A stretch of 64,000 bases of DNA from an uncultured Lachnospiraceae bacterium. GTDB taxonomy: Bacteria > Bacillota > Clostridia > Lachnospirales > Lachnospiraceae. Location of the stretch: contig ONEK01000004.1 in NCBI GenBank assembly GCA_900316855.1, forward strand, positions 1-64,000. Reading direction: 5' to 3'. Shown here piece by piece: positions 26,370-34,558 of this stretch; the first letter of the stretch is position 1, and every line of letters begins with the position of its first letter. The translations under genes and the position numbers were made by a program. The notes under the pieces were generated by a model that saw nothing but the letters and a program-made list of their open reading frames with translations, ran no database searches and was not told the origin of the DNA.

Positions 26370-27774
26370 CGGCAGAATAGTGATTCAGGCCCAGGATGGA
26401 ACGCGCAACAGACAGACCGTTCGCCGATGCCTGCTGCAGGCCGCGCGTGATGCCGGCACCGTCGCCGATCGCATAAAGGCCCTTCACACTGGTCTCAAAG
26501 TTCTTATCGACCGTCAGCTTGTTGGAATAGAATTTCACCTCGACGCCGTACAGCAGCGTCTCGTCGCTGGCTATGCCCGGAGTGACCTTGTCGAGGGCAT
26601 ACAGCATCTCCTCGAGGTCTACCATGATCCGGTGCGGGAACACAAGGGACAGGTCTCCCGGCACGGCATCCTTGAGCGTTGGAATGAGGTTGTTGCGGCA
26701 CAGTCTCTCATCCGTCGTCCGCCTGCCGCGCTTGTAATCGCCGAATGTCTGGACCAGAATCCGGTTGCCGCACAGCATGTTGGACAGCTGCGCGATCATC
26801 TTGCCGTATTCAATCGGTGTCTTAAACGGTTTTGTGAAGTTCTTGGACACCAGCAGGGCGAAATTTGTATTGTGTGTCTTGAGCTCCTTCCCCTTGTAGG
26901 CGTGGCCGTTCACGACCGCCAGGTTGTCGTCGTAATACTCCGTGGACACCTCGCCCGAAGGATTGGTGCAGAACGTGCGCACCTTGTCATCAAACGTCGG
27001 TGTATGATAGACGAGCTTGGCCTCGTACAGGTTCTCGTTGAGATACTGCATGACCTCGTCACGAACCTCCACGCGCACGCCGATATCGACCGTGCCGGGT
27101 GTGGAGGCAATGCCCACGTGCTCACACTGGTCCTTCAGCCAGTCCGCACCGTCGCGCCCTACCGCGACGATGACCCTGTCCGAATGGAATTCTTCTCCCC
27201 TGCCGGTGCGGACACCGTCGGCCCTGCCATCCTTCGTCAGGATTTCCGTAACAGGGTCCTCAAACAGCAGATCAACACCCTCGTCCACGAGGTGCTGCTG
27301 CATTTTGGAATAAATTTCATACCCGATCTCCGTCCCCAGATGGCGAATCGGACACTCGATGAGCTTGAGGTTCGCCTGGATCGCCTTGGCGCGGATTTCC
27401 CGGATTTCCTTCTGCTTGTCCACACCCCAGACATCGGTCGGCGCCCCGAATTTCAGGTAAATGCTGTCGGATTCATGGATGAGCTTCGAAGCCTCGTCAT
27501 AGCCCAGGATTTCCGGCAGGGTCCCGCCGACGTCCGGCGACAGGGACAGCTTGCCGTCCGAAAACGCCCCGGCACCCGAGAAGCCCGTCGTGATAGCGCA
27601 GGGGTTGCAGTGCATGCATCTGCCCGTCTTGCGCTTCGGGCAGACCCGCTTTTCGATGGACCGGCCCTTCTCGATGATGAGGACACTCATTCCCGGGTTT
27701 TGCTCCTTCAGTTCATAAGCGCAGAAAATACCTCCCGGTCCGGCGCCGATAATAATTGCATCGTAATTCTTCAT
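26362..27774 (-). CDS. FAD-dependent dehydrogenase with Cys cluster
   Basis: A 470-residue flavoprotein of the uncharacterised FAD-dependent dehydrogenase group (COG2509-like). The dinucleotide fold is at the N-terminus (AIIIGAGPGGIFCAYEL), then a cysteine-rich segment CPKRKTGRCMHCNPC near residues 50-64 that could bind a metal or iron-sulfur cluster, followed by GFSGAGAFSDGKL. The C-terminal GLYAIGDGAGITRGLQQA closes the FAD site. I start it at the ATG at 27774, in register with the Rossmann strand; an earlier in-frame ATG adds 25 unlikely residues. The substrate is unknown. The gene overlaps the PrsA-like gene by 8 bases. Confidence 0.88.
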   Translation of the reverse strand: MKNYDAIIIGAGPGGIFCAYELKEQNPGMSVLIIEKGRSIEKRVCPKRKTGRCMHCNPCAITTGFSGAGAFSDGKLSLSPDVGGTLPEILGYDEASKLIHESDSIYLKFGAPTDVWGVDKQKEIREIRAKAIQANLKLIECPIRHLGTEIGYEIYSKMQQHLVDEGVDLLFEDPVTEILTKDGRADGVRTGRGEEFHSDRVIVAVGRDGADWLKDQCEHVGIASTPGTVDIGVRVEVRDEVMQYLNENLYEAKLVYHTPTFDDKVRTFCTNPSGEVSTEYYDDNLAVVNGHAYKGKELKTHNTNFALLVSKNFTKPFKTPIEYGKMIAQLSNMLCGNRILVQTFGDYKRGRRTTDERLCRNNLIPTLKDAVPGDLSLVFPHRIMVDLEEMLYALDKVTPGIASDETLLYGVEVKFYSNKLTVDKNFETSVKGLYAIGDGAGITRGLQQASANGLSVARSILGLNHYSADE

Positions 27775-27911
27775 GGATAAAATAAAATTCCTTTCTTTCC
27801 CCCGTACTGGTGATGCGGCATGACATACGAAGTCCCGGGTACAAACCATGACGAGCTTGCCCGTACGAGCCAGCTCGCCGGCGGTCTGGTACTTTTGACC
27901 CTTATATCATG

Positions 27912-28412
27912 TCACGGATTGTGCCGCACCCTCTCGTATTTCACAAATGTATAGGGCACGTCAAAATATGTCTCCTCTTCTCCCTCCGCCGTGATATCCC
28001 AGCCGGGATCCCGGTCCAGGTTCGGGAAGAATGCATCCGCTTCATAGCCATAGTCGATTTTTGTCACGTGGACCGTGTCCACATAGGGCAGCATCTGGCG
28101 GTAAACGCTCTCCCCTCCGATTACGTAGACGTCCTCCGGGCGGTACTTCGCCGCCTCCTCAACCGCTTCTTCCACGCTGTGCACGAGTGTGGCGCCCGGC
28201 ACGGACAGGGAAAGGTCTCTGGACAGCACAATGTTCGTGCGTTTGTCGAGCGGCTTCCCCATCGGGAAGGTCAGGAGCGTCTTCCTGCCGTAGAGGATAA
28301 CCTTGCCCAGTGTCTCCTGCCGGAACATCTTATGATCGTTCGGAATACTGACGAGGAGCTGTCCCCTGCAGCCGATTGCCCAGTTCCTGTCCACTGCAAC
28401 AATAGCGTTCAT
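27912..28412 (-). CDS. folA: Dihydrofolate reductase
   Basis: A 166-residue DHFR that reduces dihydrofolate to tetrahydrofolate with NADPH. The start MNAIVAVDRNWAIG, the acidic residue Asp26 in SIPNDHKMF, the NADPH-binding GRKTL near 40, and YVIGGESVYRQ near 99-109 follow family order. I chose the ATG at 28412, preceded by GAGGAGGG; the frame opens 14 codons earlier without support. It lies 45 bases after thyA, matching the usual coupling, because thymidylate synthase produces the dihydrofolate that this enzyme recycles. Confidence 0.95.
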   Translation of the reverse strand: MNAIVAVDRNWAIGCRGQLLVSIPNDHKMFRQETLGKVILYGRKTLLTFPMGKPLDKRTNIVLSRDLSLSVPGATLVHSVEEAVEEAAKYRPEDVYVIGGESVYRQMLPYVDTVHVTKIDYGYEADAFFPNLDRDPGWDITAEGEEETYFDVPYTFVKYERVRHNP

Positions 28413-28457
28413 GTTCCCTCCTCTTGTATATGAAAGATGGAGCGTCAGCGACATCTT

Positions 28458-29441
28458 TCATATTGCGATGGGAATGTTCCGGATCTGCTCGCCTGCCGTC
28501 TGATAGCCGGTGAGCTTCACGTCATCCCGCGTAAACCGGTAGAAATCATGGATATCCGGATTGATCCACACCTGCGGTGCGGGCTGCGGCGTCCTGGCAA
28601 TCAGCTCCTTCACCGCATCGACGTGGCGGTCGTAAATGTGGCAGTCCGCAACAACGTGCATGAATTCGCCCGCCTCCATATCACAGACCTGTGCGAGCAG
28701 TCCGATGAGGATCGCATACTGCCACTCATTCCACGCGAAGGCAGCCAGGATATCCTGCGACCTCTGGTTCAGAATGCCGTTCAGGGTCAGCCGGTCCGCT
28801 CCCTTCTTCTGCGTCACGCAAAATGTCATGCTGTAGGCACAGGGATAGAGGTTCATGGCGTGCAGGTCCTGGAACGTGTAAATGTTCGTCATGATCCGCC
28901 GCGAGAACGGATTGTTCTTCAGGTCGTAGATGACACGGTCGACCTGATCCATATACCAGCCGTCCCCCGCGCGGAGCGCATGGGATCTCCTGATGACATC
29001 CGTCCCTGGAACGAGCACATCTCCGGTAAAGTCTGTGTCCGGAAACACGGTGTCTTCCCCGAAGGCGTGCCGCAGGCCTTCCTCTGTGATATCCCGGTAG
29101 AAGTGCTTCACAGCCATCTGATAGCCGTAAGCCCTCCCGATGGTTCCCTCTTCGTCCGCCCATTCATCCCAGACGCCGGAATGAAGCTCGGAAATCCGGT
29201 TTGACTTCTGCTGCCAGATCCACAGGAGCTCATCCAGGGAGCTTTTTACCGGGGTTTTCCGAAGCGTCAGGACCGGATATTCCCTCGATAGGTCATACCG
29301 GGTCACCACTCCGAACTGCCTCAGCGTATAGGCAGGCGTTCCGTCCGGCCAGTGCGGGCGCACCTTCTGTCCCTCGTTCGTTGTTCCGTTCTCCAGGATA
29401 TCCCTGCAGATCCTGATAAAATTCTCATCAATCTGAGCCAT
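28458..29441 (-). CDS. thyA: Thymidylate synthase (variant ThyA)
   Basis: A 327-residue ThyA-family enzyme converting dUMP to dTMP with methylene-tetrahydrofolate. Recognisable elements are Cys201 as nucleophile, NQRSQD (225-230) for phosphate binding, and DCHIYDRHVD for the dUMP ribose. The usual PPCH around the nucleophile reads YPCA here, and PFN reads AWN at 236-238. The chain is about 60 residues longer than the E. coli enzyme, mainly from an insert around 118-165. These changes mark a divergent branch, though the active Cys is kept. GAAAGGA precedes the ATG at 29441. It sits between the beta-CASP nuclease gene (16 bases) and folA (45 bases). Confidence 0.9.
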   Translation of the reverse strand: MAQIDENFIRICRDILENGTTNEGQKVRPHWPDGTPAYTLRQFGVVTRYDLSREYPVLTLRKTPVKSSLDELLWIWQQKSNRISELHSGVWDEWADEEGTIGRAYGYQMAVKHFYRDITEEGLRHAFGEDTVFPDTDFTGDVLVPGTDVIRRSHALRAGDGWYMDQVDRVIYDLKNNPFSRRIMTNIYTFQDLHAMNLYPCAYSMTFCVTQKKGADRLTLNGILNQRSQDILAAFAWNEWQYAILIGLLAQVCDMEAGEFMHVVADCHIYDRHVDAVKELIARTPQPAPQVWINPDIHDFYRFTRDDVKLTGYQTAGEQIRNIPIAI

Positions 29442-29457
29442 GGTATTCCTTTCGGCT

Positions 29458-31065
29458 TTACCTGATCTGATACTGCCGGCACAGGTCGTTGATGGCTTTT
29501 GCGAAGGCATCGAGCTCCTTGTTCGGCAGACCGCTGCCCGCCTCGATCACACCTTCGAGCCGCTTTTCGGCCAGCTTCAGCTTCGTGTAGGAATCCGACA
29601 CCGAATGTGCCGCATCCGGGTGCCCGATCGGGATACCCTTGGCCAGGCGGATCCATTTTCCCGCGATAAGATCGTAGCTGCTGCCGGAAAACGGCGCATC
29701 CGCCTTAAGGCCATGCTCCTTCTCGAGGCAGTCCGCGAACTCTGTCGTCACCTGATCCTCTCCGTGGACGACAAAGACCTGCTTCGGCTTCTGTTCGAAG
29801 CCCCCGATCCATTCCAGGAGCCCCGCTTTGTCAGCGTGCCCGGACATACCCTCGATCTGCACGATCTTCGCCCGGACCTCATACGGGTCACCGAAGATCT
29901 TCACCTTGTCCGCACCGTCCAGCAGACGCCTTCCCAGCGACCCCTCCGCCTGATACCCGACAAAAAGGATTGTCGAGGCCGGGTTGGAGATGTTGTGCTT
30001 CAGATGGTGCTTGATCCGGCCTGCGTCGCACATGCCTGACGCGGAGATGATTACCTTCGGGGTATCGTCGTCATTAATCGCGATGGACTCGTCCGTCGTT
30101 ATGGACAGATGCAGGTTGCGGAACATGATGGGATTGACGCCCCTGCGGACCAGGGCCATCGCCTGCTCATCATAGCACTGCAGCTCATTGTCTTCAAAAA
30201 TCGACGTGGCTTCCACGGCCATGGGCGAGTCCACGTAGACCGGGAAGTCCGGAAACTCCGGCAGCAGGCCGCTTTCCCTGATCTGCCTGATATAGTACAG
30301 CATGACCTGCGTCCTGCCGACCGCAAACGCGGGGATGACCAGGTTCCCGCCGCGGCAGAACGTATCCCGGATAGCACCCGCAAGCTCCTGCATCCGGTCG
30401 CCCTTCGGCGATTCATGCAGGCGGTTGCCGTACGTGGATTCCATGACCACATAGTCGGCATCCTTTGTCATGGCCGGATCCCGAAGGAGCGGCTGGTCCT
30501 TGTTCCCGATGTCGCCGGAAAAAACGATCTTGCGCTCCTCACCCCGCTCCGTCAGCCACAGCTCAATACTGGCGCTCCCGAGCAGGTGCCCGACATCCGT
30601 GAAGCGGAAGCTGATTTCATCGCAGAGCTTATGTACCTCATCGTAGGGAAAGGCCTCGAACAGACGCAGCACATTCATGGTATCTTCCATGGTATAGACC
30701 GGCTGGAAATAGTCCTTCAGTCCCTTTCGCTTTGCCTTCTTCTGCTGCCATTCGCTCTCCTGCTGCTGAATGTGCGCACAGTCGCGCAGCATGATTTCGC
30801 ACAGGTCCTTCGTTGCCGGTGTGCACAGGATCACACCGCGGAAGCCGTCCGCGTACAGCTTCGGGATCATGCCCGTGTGATCGACATGGGCATGGGTCAC
30901 AAATACGTAATCAATGTTTTCCGGCTTGACGGGAACCGGCTGATTGACATACAGATCCTTTCCCTGCTCCATTCCGCAGTCAACGAGAACATTCTTGTCC
31001 CCGACGCGCAGATAGTGACAGCTCCCCGTAACCTCATGATCTGCCCCGACAAAAACCAGCTGCAT
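29458..31065 (-). CDS. Metallo-beta-lactamase / beta-CASP ribonuclease
   Basis: A 535-residue beta-CASP nuclease of the CPSF/YSH1-like group. The zinc motif HAHVDH is at 58-63, followed by DVGHLLGSA, SGDIG, the beta-CASP insert with MESTYGNRLH, and late motifs ISASGMCDAGR and MSGHADK with the RMMBL domain near VVHGE. Such enzymes cut or trim RNA in the cytoplasm. A C-terminal extension of about 90 residues is helical and unassigned. GGGGAGG precedes the ATG at 31065. It is the first gene of a probable operon with thyA and folA, and thyA starts 16 bases after it. Confidence 0.92.
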   Translation of the reverse strand: MQLVFVGADHEVTGSCHYLRVGDKNVLVDCGMEQGKDLYVNQPVPVKPENIDYVFVTHAHVDHTGMIPKLYADGFRGVILCTPATKDLCEIMLRDCAHIQQQESEWQQKKAKRKGLKDYFQPVYTMEDTMNVLRLFEAFPYDEVHKLCDEISFRFTDVGHLLGSASIELWLTERGEERKIVFSGDIGNKDQPLLRDPAMTKDADYVVMESTYGNRLHESPKGDRMQELAGAIRDTFCRGGNLVIPAFAVGRTQVMLYYIRQIRESGLLPEFPDFPVYVDSPMAVEATSIFEDNELQCYDEQAMALVRRGVNPIMFRNLHLSITTDESIAINDDDTPKVIISASGMCDAGRIKHHLKHNISNPASTILFVGYQAEGSLGRRLLDGADKVKIFGDPYEVRAKIVQIEGMSGHADKAGLLEWIGGFEQKPKQVFVVHGEDQVTTEFADCLEKEHGLKADAPFSGSSYDLIAGKWIRLAKGIPIGHPDAAHSVSDSYTKLKLAEKRLEGVIEAGSGLPNKELDAFAKAINDLCRQYQIR

Positions 31066-31112
31066 GCAAACCTCCCCGGGCTCCATTGCCCATTGAAATT
31101 CACGTAGACCTG

Positions 31113-31922
31113 CTAATACCCGAATACCGCAAGGCGAATCACCCACAGGACGAACAGGTGGACAGGATAGAACGAATAAAACAGAAATTTATTCTGCCTT
31201 CCTCTCTCCCCATTATAGCAGAGAAGCAGGGCAAAGCCCGGGATCGCCAGAAATTCCATTCCGCTGTACATTCCAAGCTCCGCGTAGGACAGGGCAAGTC
31301 CCTCCTTCCTGCGGTGATAAAACAGGTACAGGAGAAGGATGGCAAGAACACCGCCGCATGAATAGTCCGTATTAAGGAGCACCGCGGCAGCGCAGCAGCC
31401 GGCGATTCCCCCCGCCGCAGCGGACAGTCTCAGTATTTTCTCTCCGGCTGAAAGTGCGGCGAAGGATCCGTCCACCCACCGCCTCTTCACGGAGACGTCC
31501 GTAATCCAGACCGCAATCAGGCCAAGGGCAAGCGTGAAGAAGACGTCCGTCTGCAGCCCGGCGCCTCCATAAGAGTCACGGATCCTGCCGGTGAACAGAA
31601 GACCATAGAACGGAATCTGCGATACCAATCCCGCCACAGTAAGGTTCCGCAGATATTTCCACCGGCTCCTCGTATGATAAAATCCCTCCACCAGGAAAAA
31701 ACAGAAGATCGGAAACGCGCTCCTTCCGATTCCCCTCAGGATAAGGTCCAGCAGCTCCCCGTGCGGAAGCTGTTCCATCCACGGGACGCCGTCAGCGCTC
31801 CCGGAGAGCTCCAGAAAGCCTGCTGCCGCGTGATCCACGAGCATCACGGCCATAGCGGTCAGTTTCAGAACGGCGCCGCTTAAGCCCGGTTTCCCTGATT
31901 GTTGATGAAGGTTTTCCTGCAT
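31113..31922 (-). CDS. TraX-family integral membrane protein
   Basis: A 269-residue polytopic membrane protein of the TraX family. The hallmark LKLTAMAVMLVDHAAA is at residues 19-34, IGRSAFPIFCFFLVEGFYHTR follows, and the C-terminal FYPVHLFVLW resembles acyltransferase-3 relatives. About seven to eight helices are visible. In F plasmids TraX acetylates pilin; chromosomal Clostridia copies have no known pilin substrate and are more likely acyltransferases of envelope material. There is no conjugation gene nearby. It ends 47 bases before the nuclease gene. Confidence 0.88.
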   Translation of the reverse strand: MQENLHQQSGKPGLSGAVLKLTAMAVMLVDHAAAGFLELSGSADGVPWMEQLPHGELLDLILRGIGRSAFPIFCFFLVEGFYHTRSRWKYLRNLTVAGLVSQIPFYGLLFTGRIRDSYGGAGLQTDVFFTLALGLIAVWITDVSVKRRWVDGSFAALSAGEKILRLSAAAGGIAGCCAAAVLLNTDYSCGGVLAILLLYLFYHRRKEGLALSYAELGMYSGMEFLAIPGFALLLCYNGERGRQNKFLFYSFYPVHLFVLWVIRLAVFGY

Positions 31923-32139
31923 GCTGATGCTGATCCTGATGCCAATGTGCGCTAAGCCGGACCCTCCCCGCGGGATATCCCGGGCGGCACTTTCCCTGTT
32001 CCCCCTGTCCCGGTGGTAAAGTCACGGGAATTGTCGTATACTCCCTGTTGCGGGGTTTCGGAATATACGAGGGAAACCGCTTACGCGGATTTCATACGAT
32101 AAATACCCGCCGGCACAGTTATTTCAGAGGTAAAAATCT
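31923..32139. other. Divergent region traX / hicB
   Basis: 217 bases. An imperfect inverted repeat (CGTATACTCC...GGAATATACG) spans about 32034-32070 and includes TATACT, a possible -10 element on the plus strand without a clear -35. The repeat could be an operator for the HicB-like product, but this is speculative. Confidence 0.3.
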
Positions 32140-32415
32140 ATGACACTTACATATCCGGCTGTATTCCAGCCGCACAAAGACGGTTCGTTTGACGGATATT
32201 TTCCGGACCTGGAAGGCGGAGCAAGGTTCCATGGCTCCGACATCGATGACGCCATCAATCACGCGATCGAGGCGCTTCACGACTGGATCGATGTCCAGAT
32301 CGAGGACAACGAGGAAATGCCGCTCCTGTCGGACGAGGGCGATATTACTCTCAAGGACGGCGAATTCATCCGCAGCGTCAGCGCCATTGTGCACCTGGGC
32401 GTCGGATACTATTGA
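32140..32415 (+). CDS. Orphan HicB-like protein
   Basis: A 91-residue HicB-type protein. The RNase H-like fold of HicB is seen in YPAVFQPHKDGSFDGYFPDL, then GSDIDDAINHAIEALHDWID, matching the family core. A DNA-binding tail seen in longer HicB antitoxins is absent. In HicAB systems it would neutralise the HicA ribonuclease, but no HicA reading frame lies on either side, so it is a solitary copy. Clostridia often carry such lone HicB-like genes, with unknown roles. AGAGGT precedes the ATG. Confidence 0.8.
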   Translation: MTLTYPAVFQPHKDGSFDGYFPDLEGGARFHGSDIDDAINHAIEALHDWIDVQIEDNEEMPLLSDEGDITLKDGEFIRSVSAIVHLGVGYY

Positions 32416-32426
32416 ACGGCAGGCGG

Positions 32427-33188
32427 TCAGTCATAATCCACCTTCATTAACGTCAGGCCCTTCGCGGGAGCGGTAGGGCCTGCTTTTTTTCGGTCCCTGG
32501 CAGCAAGGATTTCATCGATGTCCTCCGGCCGGATTCTCCCGTATCCCGCTTCGAGCAGCGTTCCCGTCATGATGCGGACCATGTTCTGGAGGAAACCGTT
32601 TCCGTGAAAATACAGGAGAATCCGGTTTCCGCTTTTTTTGATCTCGATGCTGTCAACCACACGCACAGACGATCTGCTGAAACGGGAATTGCCGCAGAAA
32701 CTCTTATAGTCATGCATGCCGGTCAGGCGTAAGGCCGCCTCCTGCATTGCCGCAAGATCCGGCTTTTCCGACAGCACCGTACAGTACCTGCGGTCAAAGA
32801 CAGGCCTGCTGCCGTCTTCGCTGTACCACAGCTGATAGCGGTACGTCTTTCCGACGGCCTTAAACCTTGCGTGGAAGCGGTCTGTAGCCTCCTTTACCTC
32901 ATTCACGGAAATGTCATCCGGAAGATACCGGTTCATATACTGCTGGATCTGCAGTGCGGTGAGCTCCGTATCGAGGATTACATTGCAGGTCATGGCCCTT
33001 GCATGAACCCCGGCATCGGTCCTTCCGGCACCGATGACGGTGACGCCGTGAGTCCTGTCCGCGTGAACCATCTCATTCAGGACGGATTCCAGCTTTCCCT
33101 GGATCGTCATCTCATTCCCCGGCTGATGCTCCCATCCGTAGTATCTCGTACCGTCATAGGCAACCGTCATCTTGAAGTTCTGTTTCAT
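32427..33188 (-). CDS. truA: tRNA pseudouridine synthase A
   Basis: A 253-residue TruA, which makes pseudouridine at positions 38-40 of tRNA anticodon stems. The catalytic Asp lies in GAGRTDAGVHA (Asp58), and MTVAYDGTRYYGWEHQP at the N-terminus and RRYC... and NGFLQNMVR further on are conserved. Length is normal. The last codons overlap a terminator used by hicB on the other strand. Confidence 0.95.
   Translation of the reverse strand: MKQNFKMTVAYDGTRYYGWEHQPGNEMTIQGKLESVLNEMVHADRTHGVTVIGAGRTDAGVHARAMTCNVILDTELTALQIQQYMNRYLPDDISVNEVKEATDRFHARFKAVGKTYRYQLWYSEDGSRPVFDRRYCTVLSEKPDLAAMQEAALRLTGMHDYKSFCGNSRFSRSSVRVVDSIEIKKSGNRILLYFHGNGFLQNMVRIMTGTLLEAGYGRIRPEDIDEILAARDRKKAGPTAPAKGLTLMKVDYD
32454..32490 (+). 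terminator. Terminator of hicB embedded in truA
   Basis: CAGGCCC and GGGCCTG form a stem around a 15-base loop, followed by CTTTTTTT on the plus strand. The same bases code for the C-terminus of TruA on the minus strand. Confidence 0.8.
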
Positions 33189-33442
33189 GAATGATTCCCC
33201 TGTTATCCGGAAACAGCAGTCCCCGGCTTTGCCGTCCCGGACCCGCCTACGAAAATCCCCGGCGCGCAGTTTCCTGTGCCCGGGGAAATAGTCTTACTTA
33301 CCTGGAGTTCAAACTTCCCTCCCAAGCCTGCGCCAGCAGGCATCCATCACGGGAAATCCGCGAATGCGGTTTCCCGTGTATGATCACAGGTCGGATGCCG
33401 CAGGCACCGGCCGGGTTTGAATGATCCGCATCGGCGGATCAT
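33189..33442. other. Hairpin-rich region between ldh and truA
   Basis: 254 bases with four strong hairpins: CCCCGG/CCGGGG at 33257-33285 followed by ATTTTCG on the minus strand (probable ldh terminator), GCCTGC/GCAGGC near 33326-33341, CACGGGAAA...TTTCCCGTG at 33348-33378, and the long inverted repeat listed separately. It has open frames but no gene-like one, and resembles a folded repeat. Confidence 0.5.
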
Positions 33443-33448
33443 TCAAAC
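33415..33448. repeat. Perfect 15-bp inverted repeat over the ldh stop
   Basis: GTTTGAATGATCCGC (33415-33429) and its exact complement (33434-33448) flank a 4-base loop. The second arm includes the ldh stop codon. No U-run follows, so it is not a classic terminator; it could stabilise the 3' end. Confidence 0.8.
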
Positions 33449-34396
33449 TTCCAGATCCGGATAGAAATTTTTCACAACCTCAGCCGACAGCCCGAGGTTT
33501 TCCTTCTCATCGTCGGCGAGCTTGATCTCTACAATTTCCTTGGCCCCGGTGCGGTCCAGGATCGTCGGGACGGACAGGAAAACGTCGTTGAGTCCATACT
33601 GACCGTTCAGGCACACGCAGACCGGATAGATCTGGTTCTCGTTGAACAGGATGGATTTCAGGATTGCGGTAACGGAAGCCGCGATGCCGTAGCAGGTGTT
33701 GTGTTTGCGGGAGAAGATGTCCCAGCCCGCCTGGATCGTCTGCTTGCGCAGGTCGTCGAGCGTCTCGTCCTTCGTCCGGTTCGGATTGTCTGTCATGACA
33801 TCCTTGATATTCTTGCCGCCTACGGTTGCGGAATTCCAGGAAACCATCTCGGAGTCGCCGTGTTCGCCCATGACATAGGCGTCGACGGACTTGGAGCTCA
33901 GGTCATACATCCCGCCGATCCTGCGGCGGAGTCTTGCCGTGTCCAGCGTTGTTCCCGAGCCGATGACCCGCTCCCTCGGAAGGCCGGAAAGCTTCCAGGC
34001 GTAATACGTCATAATATCCACAGGATTCGAAACGATGAGCAGGATGCCGTCAAAGCCGCTCTTCATGATGTCATCCACGATGCTCTTCATGATCTTCTTT
34101 GAGGTGGACAGCATGTCGAGGCGGTTATTTGCATTGGGATCCATCGGTGCCGAGGCGGTGATCACTGCGACATCCGCATCCGCGCAGTCGTCATATGTGC
34201 CGGCGCTGACCTTCACATTGCGGTTCATGAACGAAACACTGTCCTGCATATCCAGGGCTTCCCCTTCCGCCTTGGCGCGGTTCACATCAATCAGAACGAG
34301 CCTGTCGCACAGGCCCTGATTGACAATGGAGAACCCCACGGTCGCGCCTACATTGCCGACTCCGACCACAACTACCTTTGAGTCCTTGATACTCAT
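33443..34396 (-). CDS. L-lactate dehydrogenase-like 2-hydroxyacid dehydrogenase
   Basis: A 317-residue member of the LDH/MDH superfamily, reducing a 2-oxoacid with NADH. The Rossmann GVGNVG is at 12-17, Asp152 and Arg155 are in LDTARL, and the catalytic His179 is in GEHGDSE. The substrate-specificity position, Gln in lactate and Arg in malate dehydrogenases, is Met85 (ASAPMDPNANNRLD), and the loop has one extra residue. So lactate is not assured; branched 2-oxoacids are plausible. I start at the ATG at 34396, behind GAGGAG. The gene stands alone between a dipeptidase gene and truA. It may still be annotated ldh by overall similarity. Confidence 0.85.
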   Translation of the reverse strand: MSIKDSKVVVVGVGNVGATVGFSIVNQGLCDRLVLIDVNRAKAEGEALDMQDSVSFMNRNVKVSAGTYDDCADADVAVITASAPMDPNANNRLDMLSTSKKIMKSIVDDIMKSGFDGILLIVSNPVDIMTYYAWKLSGLPRERVIGSGTTLDTARLRRRIGGMYDLSSKSVDAYVMGEHGDSEMVSWNSATVGGKNIKDVMTDNPNRTKDETLDDLRKQTIQAGWDIFSRKHNTCYGIAASVTAILKSILFNENQIYPVCVCLNGQYGLNDVFLSVPTILDRTGAKEIVEIKLADDEKENLGLSAEVVKNFYPDLEV

Positions 34397-34558
34397 CCTC
34401 TTCTCCTCGCTCTGCATCAGCCAAAACTACGAAAAGTTATTTTACAGATACCGGCGCCGCCCTGCAATGCGCCGCGTTAATGCGTCAGCGCAGATAGCCG
34501 GCTGCTGTGCCGGTGTGCCTTGTCCCCGGATTTCCCGCGCACGGGCGGCAGCAGGGTA

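Noticed and set aside
31113..31922. Conjugative element signalled by TraX
   Set aside because: No relaxase, coupling protein or type IV secretion genes are nearby; chromosomal TraX relatives are common.
33191..33424. 77-residue open frame between truA and ldh
   Set aside because: It runs through three hairpins, lacks a ribosome site and has no protein-like composition.
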